9,006 bases of DNA from JAXGPP01 sp964436865 (GCA_964436865.1 CAYTFK010000291.1:1-9006), one strand, 5' to 3'. Counted from the first letter of the stretch, positions 1 through 7,610 are shown. Notes: generated by a model not told the origin, from the sequence alone. Made by a program: numbers and translations.

Positions 1-16
1 GGCACGGGTAGACCGC

Positions 17-45
17 TTGTTGTGGTGCGGCAGGCGCTCTAGGAT
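17..45 (+). promoter_or_regulatory. Candidate promoter for the secreted glycosidase-like gene
   Basis: A TTGTTG box at 17-22 is followed after 17 bases by TAGGAT at 40-45, a plausible sigma-70-like -35/-10 pair. TAGGAT matches TATAAT at four of six positions. A second TAGGAT overlaps at 45-50 and could serve instead. Transcription would start near position 52 and leave a leader of about 35 bases before the chosen ATG at 86. The call rests on spacing and partial consensus only, in a GC-rich background. Confidence 0.25.
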
Positions 46-56
46 AGGATCATCCT
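46..56. repeat. Short palindrome AGGAT-C-ATCCT before the first gene
   Basis: Perfect 5-base arms (AGGAT/ATCCT) surround a single central C. It lies just after the candidate -10 and around the inferred transcription start. A wider pair, GGCAGG at 29-34 and CCTGCC at 54-59, could also fold together. It may be an operator or a leader hairpin, but the arms are short enough to arise by chance. Confidence 0.3.
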
Positions 57-85
57 GCCAGCTTGCCCCACCTTGGAGCCGTTCG

Positions 86-3000
86 ATGCAATTCCTCCGA
101 CGGACCGCGCTTGCGCTCATACTTGTCTCAATCTGCCACCCCGCAGTCGCCTATAACCCGCCGACTGATACGGCGGGTCCGTTGTCCGTGCGGATCGAGG
201 GGCCAGCCGAGGTGACGGCGGTTGGTACACCGGCGCCGGTCAAGGTCGTGTTGGAGAATAAGGGAGACGGGCCGCTGCGGGGGACGATCGAGCTGACTGT
301 GGTCGATCGCTGGAAGGTTGATCCGTCGGAGAAAGTCGAGTTCTCGGTCGACGCGCGGGGCACCGTGACCAAGGAGTTCACGGTCACGGCGGGCGAAGGC
401 ACGTATAGCGCGCACTATCCGATCCACGCCTATGTCCGGTTTGCAGCGGAAGGCCAGGAGTTCACCGCGCATCCGATCCTGATCCTGGAGACGAAACTTC
501 CTCGCGTGCCGCGTGCCGAACCGGGTGTCGAGTGGAAGCCGTTTGCCGTCGGGGATAACCGAGAGCTGGCATTGTGGCGGCTCCCGCTGCATCGATCGGT
601 AATCCAGGTTTTCAATCAGCCTCCGCAAACGACGGCAACCGGCTGGCAGGGGAGAAACGAAGAGACGTACGGCCACTTCCAGACGCAATCGCAGACTCTC
701 GGCCAGGAAAGCCGCGAGGTGCTGGCCATCCACCCGCCATGGCGCGACGGCAAGGCAGGAACGCTCGTGGTCGAGTATCCGCTGCGTTTGCCGGCCACAA
801 GGCCGCTCAAGCTGGCCTTTGCCAACGCCATCTCGGCCGACAGCCAGGGAGACGGCGTCACGTTCCGCGTGCGCGTCGTTCCCTTCGACGCGCCACCGGG
901 ACAACTCGGCCAGATCGTCTTCGAGCGGCACACCGACGCGAAGCACTGGGAATCGCACCAGGCCGACTTGAGCCGGCTCGCCGGGCGCGCGATCCGGCTG
1001 CAGTTTGAATCACATCCGGGGCCAAAGAACAACACCGGTTGGGATCAGTCTTTCTGGGCCGAGCCGACGCTCATCGCCGGCACGCCGCAGCCGCCGGCGC
1101 CGTTTCCACCCACCGACTCAGTGGGCTCGATCGGCATCGGCAAGGTCCGCTGCGGTGAGGGCGAGGCCGATGTGCGCTTCTGGCCGGGCAAACGCGGCCT
1201 GCTGGATGCCGTAATCGGCTTCTCGTACGGCGGCAAGCAGGTCTTTTTCCGCGGTTTCGAGCTGCGCGTGCTCGGCGGCCGGATTGACGACGCGCGGTCT
1301 CCGATGACGCTGGGCCGGGTGCAGGCAGAGCGGATTGAAGGTGGCTATGCCGTGCGGCACCCGTTCCAGGGCCCGCGGGGCGCATTCGACCTGGTCGGAG
1401 AGCTTGCCATCGAGTCGGGAGTGCTTCGCGCCCGCTTCCGCCTGGAGAATGTCCCGCAGCCGGAGGCGTGGCAAGTCGTTTACCTGGAGGACGTGGCCGC
1501 GGGCCCGTGGAGCCAGACCGCGAAACAAGTCTACGCCGGGCACGGGCACGTCGTCCGCCAGCCGCAAACCTACTCGCTTAGTTTCGATGGCCACCGTCTG
1601 GCGACGTCGTTCGTGGGCATGGACTTTGAAGGGGGCCTGTCGATGGTGCAAGGCGTGGACGTACCGCCGACGACGTTTGAAGTCCGGCCGCCCGAACGGC
1701 ACTACTCACTTCACGCGGCGCACGCCTCGACCTTCACCTTCGTTCTCGCGGAAAACGCCTTTGAAGGGGCGAAGGTGTGGCGCGACGTGAACCAGCTCAG
1801 AGCGGCCGGGGGAGTGGAAAAAGCCGCCGGCCGATTCGTTTTCGACCTTTGGGGCGGCCGCTACAAGGCGAGCGCCGACGCCCTGGCGCGATCGTTCCGC
1901 TACGGACTGGGCGACTCGATGGTCGTCTGGCACAACTGGCAGCGATGGGGGTACGATTACCGACTGCCCGATATCTATCCGCCCAACCCGCAACTGGGCA
2001 CGCTGGAGGAGATGCAGGAACTGGCCCGCGTGTGCCACGACGCCGGCACGATCTTCGCACCGCACGACAACTACATTGACTTCTACCCCGATGCGGACGG
2101 TTTCTCTTACGAGAAGCTGATCGCATTCCACCGCGAGGGCCAGCCGGTCCGCGCGTGGCTCAATGAGGGGCGAAACGCGCAGTCGTACCGCTATCGAGCT
2201 GATCAGGCGGAGCCGTTCTTGAAGCGCAACCTGGAGCTGATTAAGGGAGGCTTGGCGCCGACCGGCTTCTTCATCGACGTCTGGTCGAGCGCGCCGCCTT
2301 ACGACTACTGGACGGCCGACGGGAAGTACTTCGACCGCGTTTACACGCGGAACACGTGGGGGGAGCTTTTCGCCTGGATCCGCGAGTACCTTGGCGACAG
2401 CGCGCCGCAGATCTCGGAAAGCGGTCATGATCAGCTTATCGGCTGGCTCGACGGGGCTCAGACGAATCATCTTCGCGTGGGCGAGCCGATCCCGGGAAGC
2501 CGCCACGGCTGGACGGTGATCAACTGGAAGTGCGGCGACGCCGAGCGGACCCCGTGGTTTGATGCGGCTCACCACGACCGGTTCATCCTTCACGGCGCCG
2601 GTTACTCGTCGCGCTACGAGGGAGGGCTCGACCGGCGGTTGCACGGCATCTACAGCGACGACTACATCGCCACCGAGGTGCTCACCGGTCATCCGGCGAT
2701 GGTCTCCGAACCGTTCGGGCGCGATGTCGTTCGCAAGCACTGGTTGCTCAACGACCTGATGCGGGCGCTGGCCTTGAGACAGGTCGAATCGGTCGTGTAT
2801 GTGGGGGACGATCTGCACCGGCAGCACGTCGGCTGGTCGGGCGGCGGAAACGTATGGGTCAACCGCGGCGAGACCGACTGGGAAGTGGAAGGACGCGTGC
2901 TGCCGCCGTTCGGGTTCCTTGCCCGCGTGCCCGGCGAACAGGGTGCGGTGGAAGCGAGCATCGAGCGCCGCGGCGAGCTGATCGTCGAGTCGGTCCGCGC

Positions 3001-3769
3001 ACCGCAGCAGATCTACGTCAACGGCCGCTTGATTGCTGGAGAACTCACGCGGATCGAACCGGCGGCTGAGGGTTTCCGGCAGATGAGCCCGCGCAGCATC
3101 GAGGTGGGGATCGTCTGGCGGGCTGACGATCCAGTTCCCGACGGGTATCGGCCGTTTCTGCACTTGTGCGATGCAAAGGGCGAGATCGTTTCGCAGCTCA
3201 CGCTGGAGGGTCGGCCTTTCGAGAACTTGCGGCAAGGCGAGATTCGCACGGTAGCCCGCGGTTCGCTCCCCGATGAGTTGGAGTCGGGCACGGAACTGGA
3301 GCTTCGGGCGGGGCTTTACGATCCGAATGGGCCGCGGTTGGCGCTCATGGGCGCCGATGACGGCGAGCGGCGGATTCGGCTGGGGAAGGTCAAGCTCGAA
3401 GCGCCGAGCGACGGGCCCACGCGGCTCCTCTGGACGCCGCAGCCCGAAGTGCCGAACCCGATGCACGCCAGACAGAACCCTCGCGGCACGCCAGTGGATT
3501 TCGGTGCGGTTGTGACCGCGGGGGGGATCCGGCTGATGGTGGATGGTGATTCACTTCTGCTGACACCGCTGCCCGGTGAGCGGGTGCCGGAGTTCGAGGT
3601 CCGCCTCAATCCGGCTCAACTTCCGTGGCGAATCGGCGAGCTGGCTCGTGTGGAATCGCTGGCCGAAGACGGCAGTTCGCTGGCGAGCGAGGCAGTGCGT
3701 CGCGATGGAGAGGCGATCGTGATCACCTGCCGGCCCGGCGTGTTTCAGTACCGGCTGGGCAAGGAGTGA
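86..3769 (+). CDS. Secreted multidomain glycoside-hydrolase-like protein
   Basis: The product is a 1227-residue exported protein, probably acting on a glycan outside the cytoplasm. I do not recognise a characterised family with certainty. The start is ATG 86: GGAG at 75-78 lies 7 bases upstream, and the protein then opens with a signal peptide (Arg-Arg, a hydrophobic stretch, cleavage after AVA near residue 22). An in-frame ATG at 17 would bury this signal. Residues ~30-135 look like an Ig/NEW3-type beta-sandwich. Residues ~225-332 look like a carbohydrate-binding jelly roll (GDGVTFRVRV, then DLSRLAGRAIRLQFE). Residues ~345-560 look like a beta-rich, galactose-mutarotase-like segment. Residues ~580-900 look like a (beta/alpha) barrel rich in aromatic, Asp and His residues (HNWQRWGYDYRLPDIYPP at 616-633). 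Asp731 in FFIDVW and Glu778 in ISESGHD sit at strand-end positions typical of nucleophile and acid/base. Overall it resembles GH101-like/DUF5696-type barrels. The C-terminus (~915-1227) is beta-rich, with VWVNRG followed by a PPFGF turn. The frame is intact. The function is inferred from fold-like patterns only. Confidence 0.72.
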   Translation: MQFLRRTALALILVSICHPAVAYNPPTDTAGPLSVRIEGPAEVTAVGTPAPVKVVLENKGDGPLRGTIELTVVDRWKVDPSEKVEFSVDARGTVTKEFTVTAGEGTYSAHYPIHAYVRFAAEGQEFTAHPILILETKLPRVPRAEPGVEWKPFAVGDNRELALWRLPLHRSVIQVFNQPPQTTATGWQGRNEETYGHFQTQSQTLGQESREVLAIHPPWRDGKAGTLVVEYPLRLPATRPLKLAFANAISADSQGDGVTFRVRVVPFDAPPGQLGQIVFERHTDAKHWESHQADLSRLAGRAIRLQFESHPGPKNNTGWDQSFWAEPTLIAGTPQPPAPFPPTDSVGSIGIGKVRCGEGEADVRFWPGKRGLLDAVIGFSYGGKQVFFRGFELRVLGGRIDDARSPMTLGRVQAERIEGGYAVRHPFQGPRGAFDLVGELAIESGVLRARFRLENVPQPEAWQVVYLEDVAAGPWSQTAKQVYAGHGHVVRQPQTYSLSFDGHRLATSFVGMDFEGGLSMVQGVDVPPTTFEVRPPERHYSLHAAHASTFTFVLAENAFEGAKVWRDVNQLRAAGGVEKAAGRFVFDLWGGRYKASADALARSFRYGLGDSMVVWHNWQRWGYDYRLPDIYPPNPQLGTLEEMQELARVCHDAGTIFAPHDNYIDFYPDADGFSYEKLIAFHREGQPVRAWLNEGRNAQSYRYRADQAEPFLKRNLELIKGGLAPTGFFIDVWSSAPPYDYWTADGKYFDRVYTRNTWGELFAWIREYLGDSAPQISESGHDQLIGWLDGAQTNHLRVGEPIPGSRHGWTVINWKCGDAERTPWFDAAHHDRFILHGAGYSSRYEGGLDRRLHGIYSDDYIATEVLTGHPAMVSEPFGRDVVRKHWLLNDLMRALALRQVESVVYVGDDLHRQHVGWSGGGNVWVNRGETDWEVEGRVLPPFGFLARVPGEQGAVEASIERRGELIVESVRAPQQIYVNGRLIAGELTRIEPAAEGFRQMSPRSIEVGIVWRADDPVPDGYRPFLHLCDAKGEIVSQLTLEGRPFENLRQGEIRTVARGSLPDELESGTELELRAGLYDPNGPRLALMGADDGERRIRLGKVKLEAPSDGPTRLLWTPQPEVPNPMHARQNPRGTPVDFGAVVTAGGIRLMVDGDSLLLTPLPGERVPEFEVRLNPAQLPWRIGELARVESLAEDGSSLASEAVRRDGEAIVITCRPGVFQYRLGKE

Positions 3770-3784
3770 AGCGGGTCGCACGCC

Positions 3785-5134
3785 ATGGTCATTCCCGATT
3801 GGTCTCCTGCTTCCTGGCAAGAGAAGCCGGCGGCGCAGCAGGTAACGTATCCCAACCCGGAGAATCTGGCTTCAACGCTGACGGCGCTGGCGAAGCTGCC
3901 ACCCCTGGTGACAAGCTGGGAAGTGGAGCGGCTCAAGCGGCATTTGGCCGGAGCGGCCCGAGGCGAGAAGTTCCTGTTGCAGGGGGGCGATTGCGCCGAG
4001 AGCTTCGACGATTGCCGTGCGGAACCGATCGCGGCCAAGCTGAAAATCCTGCTCAAGATGAGCTTCGTGCTGCTCTACGGCAGCCGCAAGAGCGTGATCC
4101 GCGTGGGCCGCTTTGCCGGCCAGTATGCCAAGCCGCGAACGGCCGACACGGAGACCTGCAACGGCCGCACGCTGCCCAGCTTCCGCGGCCACATGATCAA
4201 TCGCCCGGCGTTCACGCCGGAAGACCGGACGCCCGATCCCAGCCTGTTGTTGCGGGCGTACGAGCGATCGGCGTTGACGCTCAATTTCATACGCGGACTG
4301 GTGGATGGCGGCTTTGCCGATCTGCACCATCCCGAGTTCTGGGATCTGCAGTTTGTGAGCCACTCGAAGCAGGCCGACGAATACCGGCAGGTGATCGAGG
4401 AGATGTCGGGGTCGGTCCACTTCCTGGAGACCGTGGCTGGGCGGCGATTGGATGAGCTGACACGGGTGGAGTTTTTCACCAGCCACGAAGGGCTCCACCT
4501 TCCCTACGAACAGGCCCAGACGCGCCAGGTGCCGCGGCGGACAGAGTGGTACAACCTGAGCACTCATTTCCCCTGGATCGGCGAGCGGACGCGGGCGCTC
4601 GACGGCGCGCACGTCGAGTATTTCCGCGGTATCGCCAACCCGGTGGGGGTGAAGATCGGGCCGACGGCATCGGCCGAAGAGGTATTGGCGCTGGCCGTTG
4701 CGCTCAATCCGGAGAATGAGCCGGGTAGGCTTACACTGATTCACCGGTTCGGCGTGCAACGTATCGAGACCTGCCTGCCGCCGCTCATCGAGGCTGTCGC
4801 ACGGCGCGGCCGGGTGGTGGTCTGGTGCTGCGACCCGATGCACGGCAACACGGTTTCCACCCAGTCGGGGCGCAAGACCCGGTCGTTCGACGATATCCTC
4901 GGCGAGCTGCGCCAGGCGTTCAACATCCATCACCAGATGGGATCCGTCCTGGGGGGAGTGCACTTCGAGCTGACCGGCGAGGACGTAACCGAATGCATCG
5001 GCGGCGCGCGAGGAATCTCGGAAGCCGATCTGTCGCGCGCGTATCGGAGCGACGTCGACCCGCGGCTCAATTACGAGCAGGCACTGGAGTTGGCGTTCCT
5101 GATTGCCCGCCGCATGAAGCGGGACAGGGGGTGA
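3785..5134 (+). CDS. Class II 3-deoxy-7-phosphoheptulonate (DAHP) synthase
   Basis: This cytoplasmic enzyme condenses phosphoenolpyruvate with erythrose 4-phosphate to DAHP, the first step of the shikimate pathway. At 449 residues it has the full length of the class II (plant/Mycobacterium-type) family. The usual N-terminus is present (W-x-P-x-SW near residue 6, then KPAAQQ), which supports this ATG. Visible motifs are LLQGGDCAESF (64-74), RVGRFAGQYAKPR (106-118), NGRTLPSFRGHMINRP (126-141), SHEGLHLPYEQ (233-243), WIGERTR (264-270), DPMHGNT (350-356) and DPRLN (425-429). The metal ligands Cys70, His353, Glu395 and Asp425 keep the spacing of the M. tuberculosis enzyme as I recall it (Cys87, His369, Glu411, Asp441). 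The phosphoenolpyruvate ligands Arg109, Glu267/Arg268, Lys290 and Arg321 are also present. It begins 15 bases after the preceding stop, so co-transcription or re-initiation is likely. No good Shine-Dalgarno lies at the normal distance; AGGAG overlaps the upstream stop, about 17 bases away. Symbols vary for this class (aroG, aroH), so none is assigned. Confidence 0.97.
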   Translation: MVIPDWSPASWQEKPAAQQVTYPNPENLASTLTALAKLPPLVTSWEVERLKRHLAGAARGEKFLLQGGDCAESFDDCRAEPIAAKLKILLKMSFVLLYGSRKSVIRVGRFAGQYAKPRTADTETCNGRTLPSFRGHMINRPAFTPEDRTPDPSLLLRAYERSALTLNFIRGLVDGGFADLHHPEFWDLQFVSHSKQADEYRQVIEEMSGSVHFLETVAGRRLDELTRVEFFTSHEGLHLPYEQAQTRQVPRRTEWYNLSTHFPWIGERTRALDGAHVEYFRGIANPVGVKIGPTASAEEVLALAVALNPENEPGRLTLIHRFGVQRIETCLPPLIEAVARRGRVVVWCCDPMHGNTVSTQSGRKTRSFDDILGELRQAFNIHHQMGSVLGGVHFELTGEDVTECIGGARGISEADLSRAYRSDVDPRLNYEQALELAFLIARRMKRDRG

Positions 5135-5165
5135 AGGACGGACGGGCGAGGGGAGTGCAGGATAA

Positions 5166-5200
5166 GACCGAATGACGACTGAGTGGCTGGTCAGCCGGTC
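5166..5200. terminator. Weak hairpin between two convergent genes
   Basis: The 75-base gap between the convergent DAHP synthase and toroid-protein genes contains GGCT (5185-5188) and AGCC (5193-5196), separated by GGTC. Outer arms GACC (5166-5169) and GGTC (5197-5200) could extend the fold. No T-run follows on either strand. It may serve as a modest bidirectional terminator, but the arms are short and the case is thin. Confidence 0.22.
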
Positions 5201-5209
5201 AATTGGCGA

Positions 5210-7291
5210 TCAGGGTTCCAAGAGCACGCCTAATCCGTTGGCGTTCTGTTGGCGCATCTCCGGCGACTCGACGCCGGGCTCGTCGTCCTGAGGCGGACGG
5301 CGCCGCGGATCCTCCGGCGGGCGGGGCGGGCCGAACATCTCGGCGGAACCGTTGTCACCGCCGATTTCGTTGCTGGCTTCGTTGCCGGTTTCGCTGCTGC
5401 CGGCCGGCAGATTGCCGGCGACGAGCAGCTTTTCGGCGTCGGTGTCGCGGTACATGGGCATATGGCGGTAATAGACCTCGAGCGTGCAGATGGCCAGCGA
5501 GGTCATAAACACTCGGCCGCCTCGATCGGCCCAGCGTCCGCGGGGCGGCCAGCTTCCGGCCATCGGGCCCGAAGGTTCCTGCATCCGCACGAGGATCTCG
5601 CGAAGCTTCTCGTTCCACTTGCGCCAGGGGGAGCCGCCGACGTGGTGCATCACCTGGGTGGCGTAGTACCAGTAGTAGATGTTCTCCTCCTGTTCCGGCG
5701 GGTGCTCCTCGATGTACCGTACGCCGGCCTCCAGGCCCGGATGGTCGCGTTCCATGCCCAAGAAGATGCGGCACAACAGCGCTTCGGCTGTCATCGTGGG
5801 GGTCGCTCCGCTGCCGGGCATGTAGCCGTAGGCGCCACCGATTTGGTCGGTCTGCACGCGGTCGAGGAATCGCCAGGCACCCTGGAACGTTTCGTTTGGA
5901 ACGTGCAGGTAGAACATCTTGCCGCTTCGCAGGGCGATGATCTGCCAGCCGACCACGCTGGTGTCGCCGGGTTCGCGCGGGCCGTAACGCCAGCCGCCTG
6001 CCCGGTGCTGGGCGTAGCAGATGAAATTAAGCGATCGCTGGGCGGGGCCGCGGAGCCAGTTCTCCCGGGTCATGGCGTAGGCTTCACACAAAGCGATCGA
6101 CGCCTGGCCGTGAGCGTACATGTCGCCCTCGCCCGGGCCGCGCAGGTCGCCGTTCTCGCGCTGGGTGCGGATGAGCCAGCGGAGCCCACGGGTGACGGTT
6201 TCGCGATGCTCTCCTTCCAGCGGCGTCTGGCCGGCGCCGAGAAACGCCATCAGCGCCATGCCGGTGGCTGCCGAATCACTGCGGGTGTGGTGGCCATCGA
6301 CTCGTTCGCGGGGGTCGGCGCCGGGGGCCTTGTCCCAAGCGTGGAGGCTCCAACTGCCATCGTAGTTCTGATGTCGCTTGAGCCACAACAGCCCCTCGGT
6401 GACGGCCTCTTCGGTCTCCGATGTGCCGCCCTGGCTGCGGAGCATCTGCGCGCGAACCCGGGGATCGCGCCCGGATAGGAGGTGCCCGGGAGGGAGGCTG
6501 GCCGGTCCTGGAGCAACGAGCATCTGAAGTGCGAGATTGTCGGACGTTGGCACGATCTCGGGCAGGTCGAGCGAGGCCGGCTTGATCTCGTTCAACTCGA
6601 CTTGCGGTTGGCCGGGAGCGTCGAGCGAGGCCAGGTCGAGGAGATTTTCGAAGCCGGGATCCTCGAATTCCAGGGCCTCGGGGGTCGAGATATCGCCCAG
6701 ATCGGCGGGAAGATCGTCAGATGAAATGGCGGTGGCAAGGGTGATTGACTCGTGCCGTTCGGGCGGACTGATCACGAACATGCTCAGCACGAGCATGCCG
6801 ACGGCGTGGACCACGAGGCTGACCAGCCAAGCGGGCAGGTTCCGCAGGATGTCGCTTCCCAACCCGACGAGAGTGGTCCGCCATGGCGTACGGGGGGGCG
6901 TTTCGGGAGGCGGGACAGGCGGGGCAGCGGCCCGCGCGGGCAGCGGAGGGGGGCTGGCAGGGCGGGCGGGAACGTGGGGGGCAGGCGCTGGTTCGGATGC
7001 GATCCTGGCTGCCGGTGCGACTGTCTCGCCACGGGCTTGTTGCCGCCGTCGCCACAACTGAAGCGCTTGCTGCTGTTGCTCTTCGGTCAGTTCGATGCTC
7101 GTGCCGCACCGCCAGCAGTCGGCCAGGCGCAGCCAGAGGCGAATCGACATCGGCGCGGAGCAGTCGGGGCAGGCGCAGGCCAAGACATCGCCATCGAGCC
7201 AGATCTCGGCCCGTGGCGGCGCGCCGCCGGGCCCGCTGGCAGCGGGCACCGCGTCGGCTGGTGAACGCGCGTCGTCATCTGCCATGGCCAT
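5210..7291 (-). CDS. Membrane protein: zinc ribbon, TM helix, squalene-cyclase-like toroid
   Basis: The 693-residue product has a planctomycete-type architecture annotated only as prenyltransferase/squalene oxidase repeat protein. Residues 39-62 form a zinc-ribbon-like pair of CxxC knuckles (C41/C44, C59/C62). Residues ~66-85 are a Gln/Arg-rich helix, and ~92-137 a Pro/Ala-rich linker. Residues ~152-174 are a single transmembrane helix (LPAWLVSLVVHAVGMLVLS). Arg and Lys lie before the helix and acidic residues after it, so the ribbon is probably cytoplasmic and the rest periplasmic. Residues ~290-610 are an alpha-toroid with QW-like repeats (KRHQNYDGSW at 305-314, HRAGGWRYGP at 429-438, GGAYGYMPGS at 485-494). 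The DxDD acid motif of squalene-hopene cyclases and the GCGEQ thioester of complement-like proteins are both absent. It is therefore probably a binding or scaffold protein, not a terpene cyclase. The tail (~630-693) is low-complexity. The start is ATG 7291, with GAGG 7 bases upstream; ATG 7285 is the alternative. It is divergent from moxR. The molecular function is unknown. Confidence 0.88.
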   Translation of the reverse strand: MAMADDDARSPADAVPAASGPGGAPPRAEIWLDGDVLACACPDCSAPMSIRLWLRLADCWRCGTSIELTEEQQQQALQLWRRRQQARGETVAPAARIASEPAPAPHVPARPASPPPLPARAAAPPVPPPETPPRTPWRTTLVGLGSDILRNLPAWLVSLVVHAVGMLVLSMFVISPPERHESITLATAISSDDLPADLGDISTPEALEFEDPGFENLLDLASLDAPGQPQVELNEIKPASLDLPEIVPTSDNLALQMLVAPGPASLPPGHLLSGRDPRVRAQMLRSQGGTSETEEAVTEGLLWLKRHQNYDGSWSLHAWDKAPGADPRERVDGHHTRSDSAATGMALMAFLGAGQTPLEGEHRETVTRGLRWLIRTQRENGDLRGPGEGDMYAHGQASIALCEAYAMTRENWLRGPAQRSLNFICYAQHRAGGWRYGPREPGDTSVVGWQIIALRSGKMFYLHVPNETFQGAWRFLDRVQTDQIGGAYGYMPGSGATPTMTAEALLCRIFLGMERDHPGLEAGVRYIEEHPPEQEENIYYWYYATQVMHHVGGSPWRKWNEKLREILVRMQEPSGPMAGSWPPRGRWADRGGRVFMTSLAICTLEVYYRHMPMYRDTDAEKLLVAGNLPAGSSETGNEASNEIGGDNGSAEMFGPPRPPEDPRRRPPQDDEPGVESPEMRQQNANGLGVLLEP
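5366..5401. repeat. Three imperfect 12-base tandem repeats within a coding tail
   Basis: Units TTCGTTGCTGGC (5366-5377), TTCGTTGCCGGT (5378-5389) and TTCGCTGCTGCC (5390-5401) run in tandem and in frame. On the minus strand they encode residues 631-642 of the toroid protein as GSSE, TGNE and ASNE, a tetrapeptide pattern ending in Glu. They lie in the disordered-looking C-terminal tail. Copy-number variation here would not shift the frame. Confidence 0.6.
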
Positions 7292-7322
7292 TGGACCGCC
7301 TCTGTCCGTTCCGGTAAGACGC

Positions 7323-7348
7323 CGCTGCTAAATAGTTTAGCGACAGCG
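7323..7348. repeat. Palindrome overlapping the toroid-gene promoter (possible operator)
   Basis: The core is GCTAAA-TAG-TTTAGC (7327-7341), perfect 6-base arms around a 3-base centre. Outer arms CGCTG (7323-7327) and CAGCG (7344-7348) continue the symmetry with a 3-base offset on one side. This dyad covers the candidate -10 of the minus-strand gene, where a dimeric repressor would typically bind. A regulator is not visible in the window. Confidence 0.45.
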
Positions 7349-7363
7349 ACCGGTTTTCGGCAA
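7334..7363 (-). promoter_or_regulatory. Candidate promoter for the toroid-protein gene
   Basis: Read on the minus strand, TTGCCG (7363-7358) is followed after 18 bases by TAAACT (7339-7334). Each matches the sigma-70 consensus at four of six positions. Transcription would begin near 7327 and give a leader of about 35 bases before ATG 7291. The -10 lies in the only AT-rich patch of the region, which strengthens the case, and it falls inside a palindrome. The call rests on sequence pattern only. Confidence 0.35.
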
Positions 7364-7462
7364 GCAAGACAAGGGCGGGCGCGATGATTGCGGCAGGCTG
7401 GAACGGCCAGGAGTCGGAGCTTTCGCACGACACTTCCCCCTGGCAACGTGACTGACCGGGGC

Positions 7463-7491
7463 TGGTCGCTCGAAATGGGGCACGCTACGAT
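7463..7491 (+). promoter_or_regulatory. Candidate promoter for moxR
   Basis: TACGAT at 7486-7491, in the context GCTACGATG, is a reasonable -10 (TAnnAT). A 17-base spacer places TGGTCG (7463-7468) at -35, which matches the consensus at only three positions. Transcription would start near 7498 and leave a leader of about 125 bases. The -10 is moderately convincing and the -35 poor. Confidence 0.28.
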
Positions 7492-7503
7492 GTTACCAAT
7501 CCC

Positions 7504-7558
7504 CCCTCGGAAGACGCGAATCGCGACCGCGGAGGGCGGCGGCGCGCGGAGTGCCGCC
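7504..7558 (+). other. Stem-loops in the presumed moxR leader
   Basis: CCCTC (7504-7508) can pair with GAGGG (7532-7536) around an inner palindrome CGCGA-A-TCGCG (7515-7525). A second stem, GGCGGC (7538-7543) with GCCGCC (7553-7558), follows after one base. Both precede the ribosome binding site by more than 50 bases and leave it free. They may affect transcript stability or processing. GC-rich DNA forms such stems easily, so the function is uncertain. Confidence 0.3.
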
Positions 7559-7610
7559 GTATTCCGTGCGGCCCATCGGCGGGAACGGCAGGTTGCAGAA
7601 CGGGCAGAGC

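Noticed and set aside
17..85. Upstream in-frame ATG at 17 as the start of the secreted protein
   Set aside because: It would place 23 non-hydrophobic residues before an obvious signal peptide. ATG 86 has GGAG at the right distance.
1706..3466. 586-codon open frame on the minus strand inside the secreted protein gene
   Set aside because: It is antisense to a gene with a signal peptide and domain-like sequence. The translation is Arg/Val/Leu-rich without recognisable motifs, a common by-product of GC-rich codon use.
3625..4455. 276-codon plus-strand frame bridging the first and second genes
   Set aside because: It is out of frame with both real genes and rich in Arg and Gly. The DAHP synthase motifs are in the other frame.
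3872..4963. 363-codon minus-strand frame opposite DAHP synthase
   Set aside because: The plus strand encodes a fully conserved enzyme here, so the antisense frame is a shadow.
5460..6425. Reading the toroid protein as a squalene-hopene cyclase
   Set aside because: The catalytic DxDD motif is absent, and the domain is about half the length of a hopanoid cyclase and tethered behind a zinc ribbon and one helix.
5249..6478. 409-codon plus-strand open frame opposite the toroid protein
   Set aside because: It is antisense to the QW-repeat domain. No family resemblance and no good ribosome site; it reads as an Ala/Gly/Val-rich shadow.
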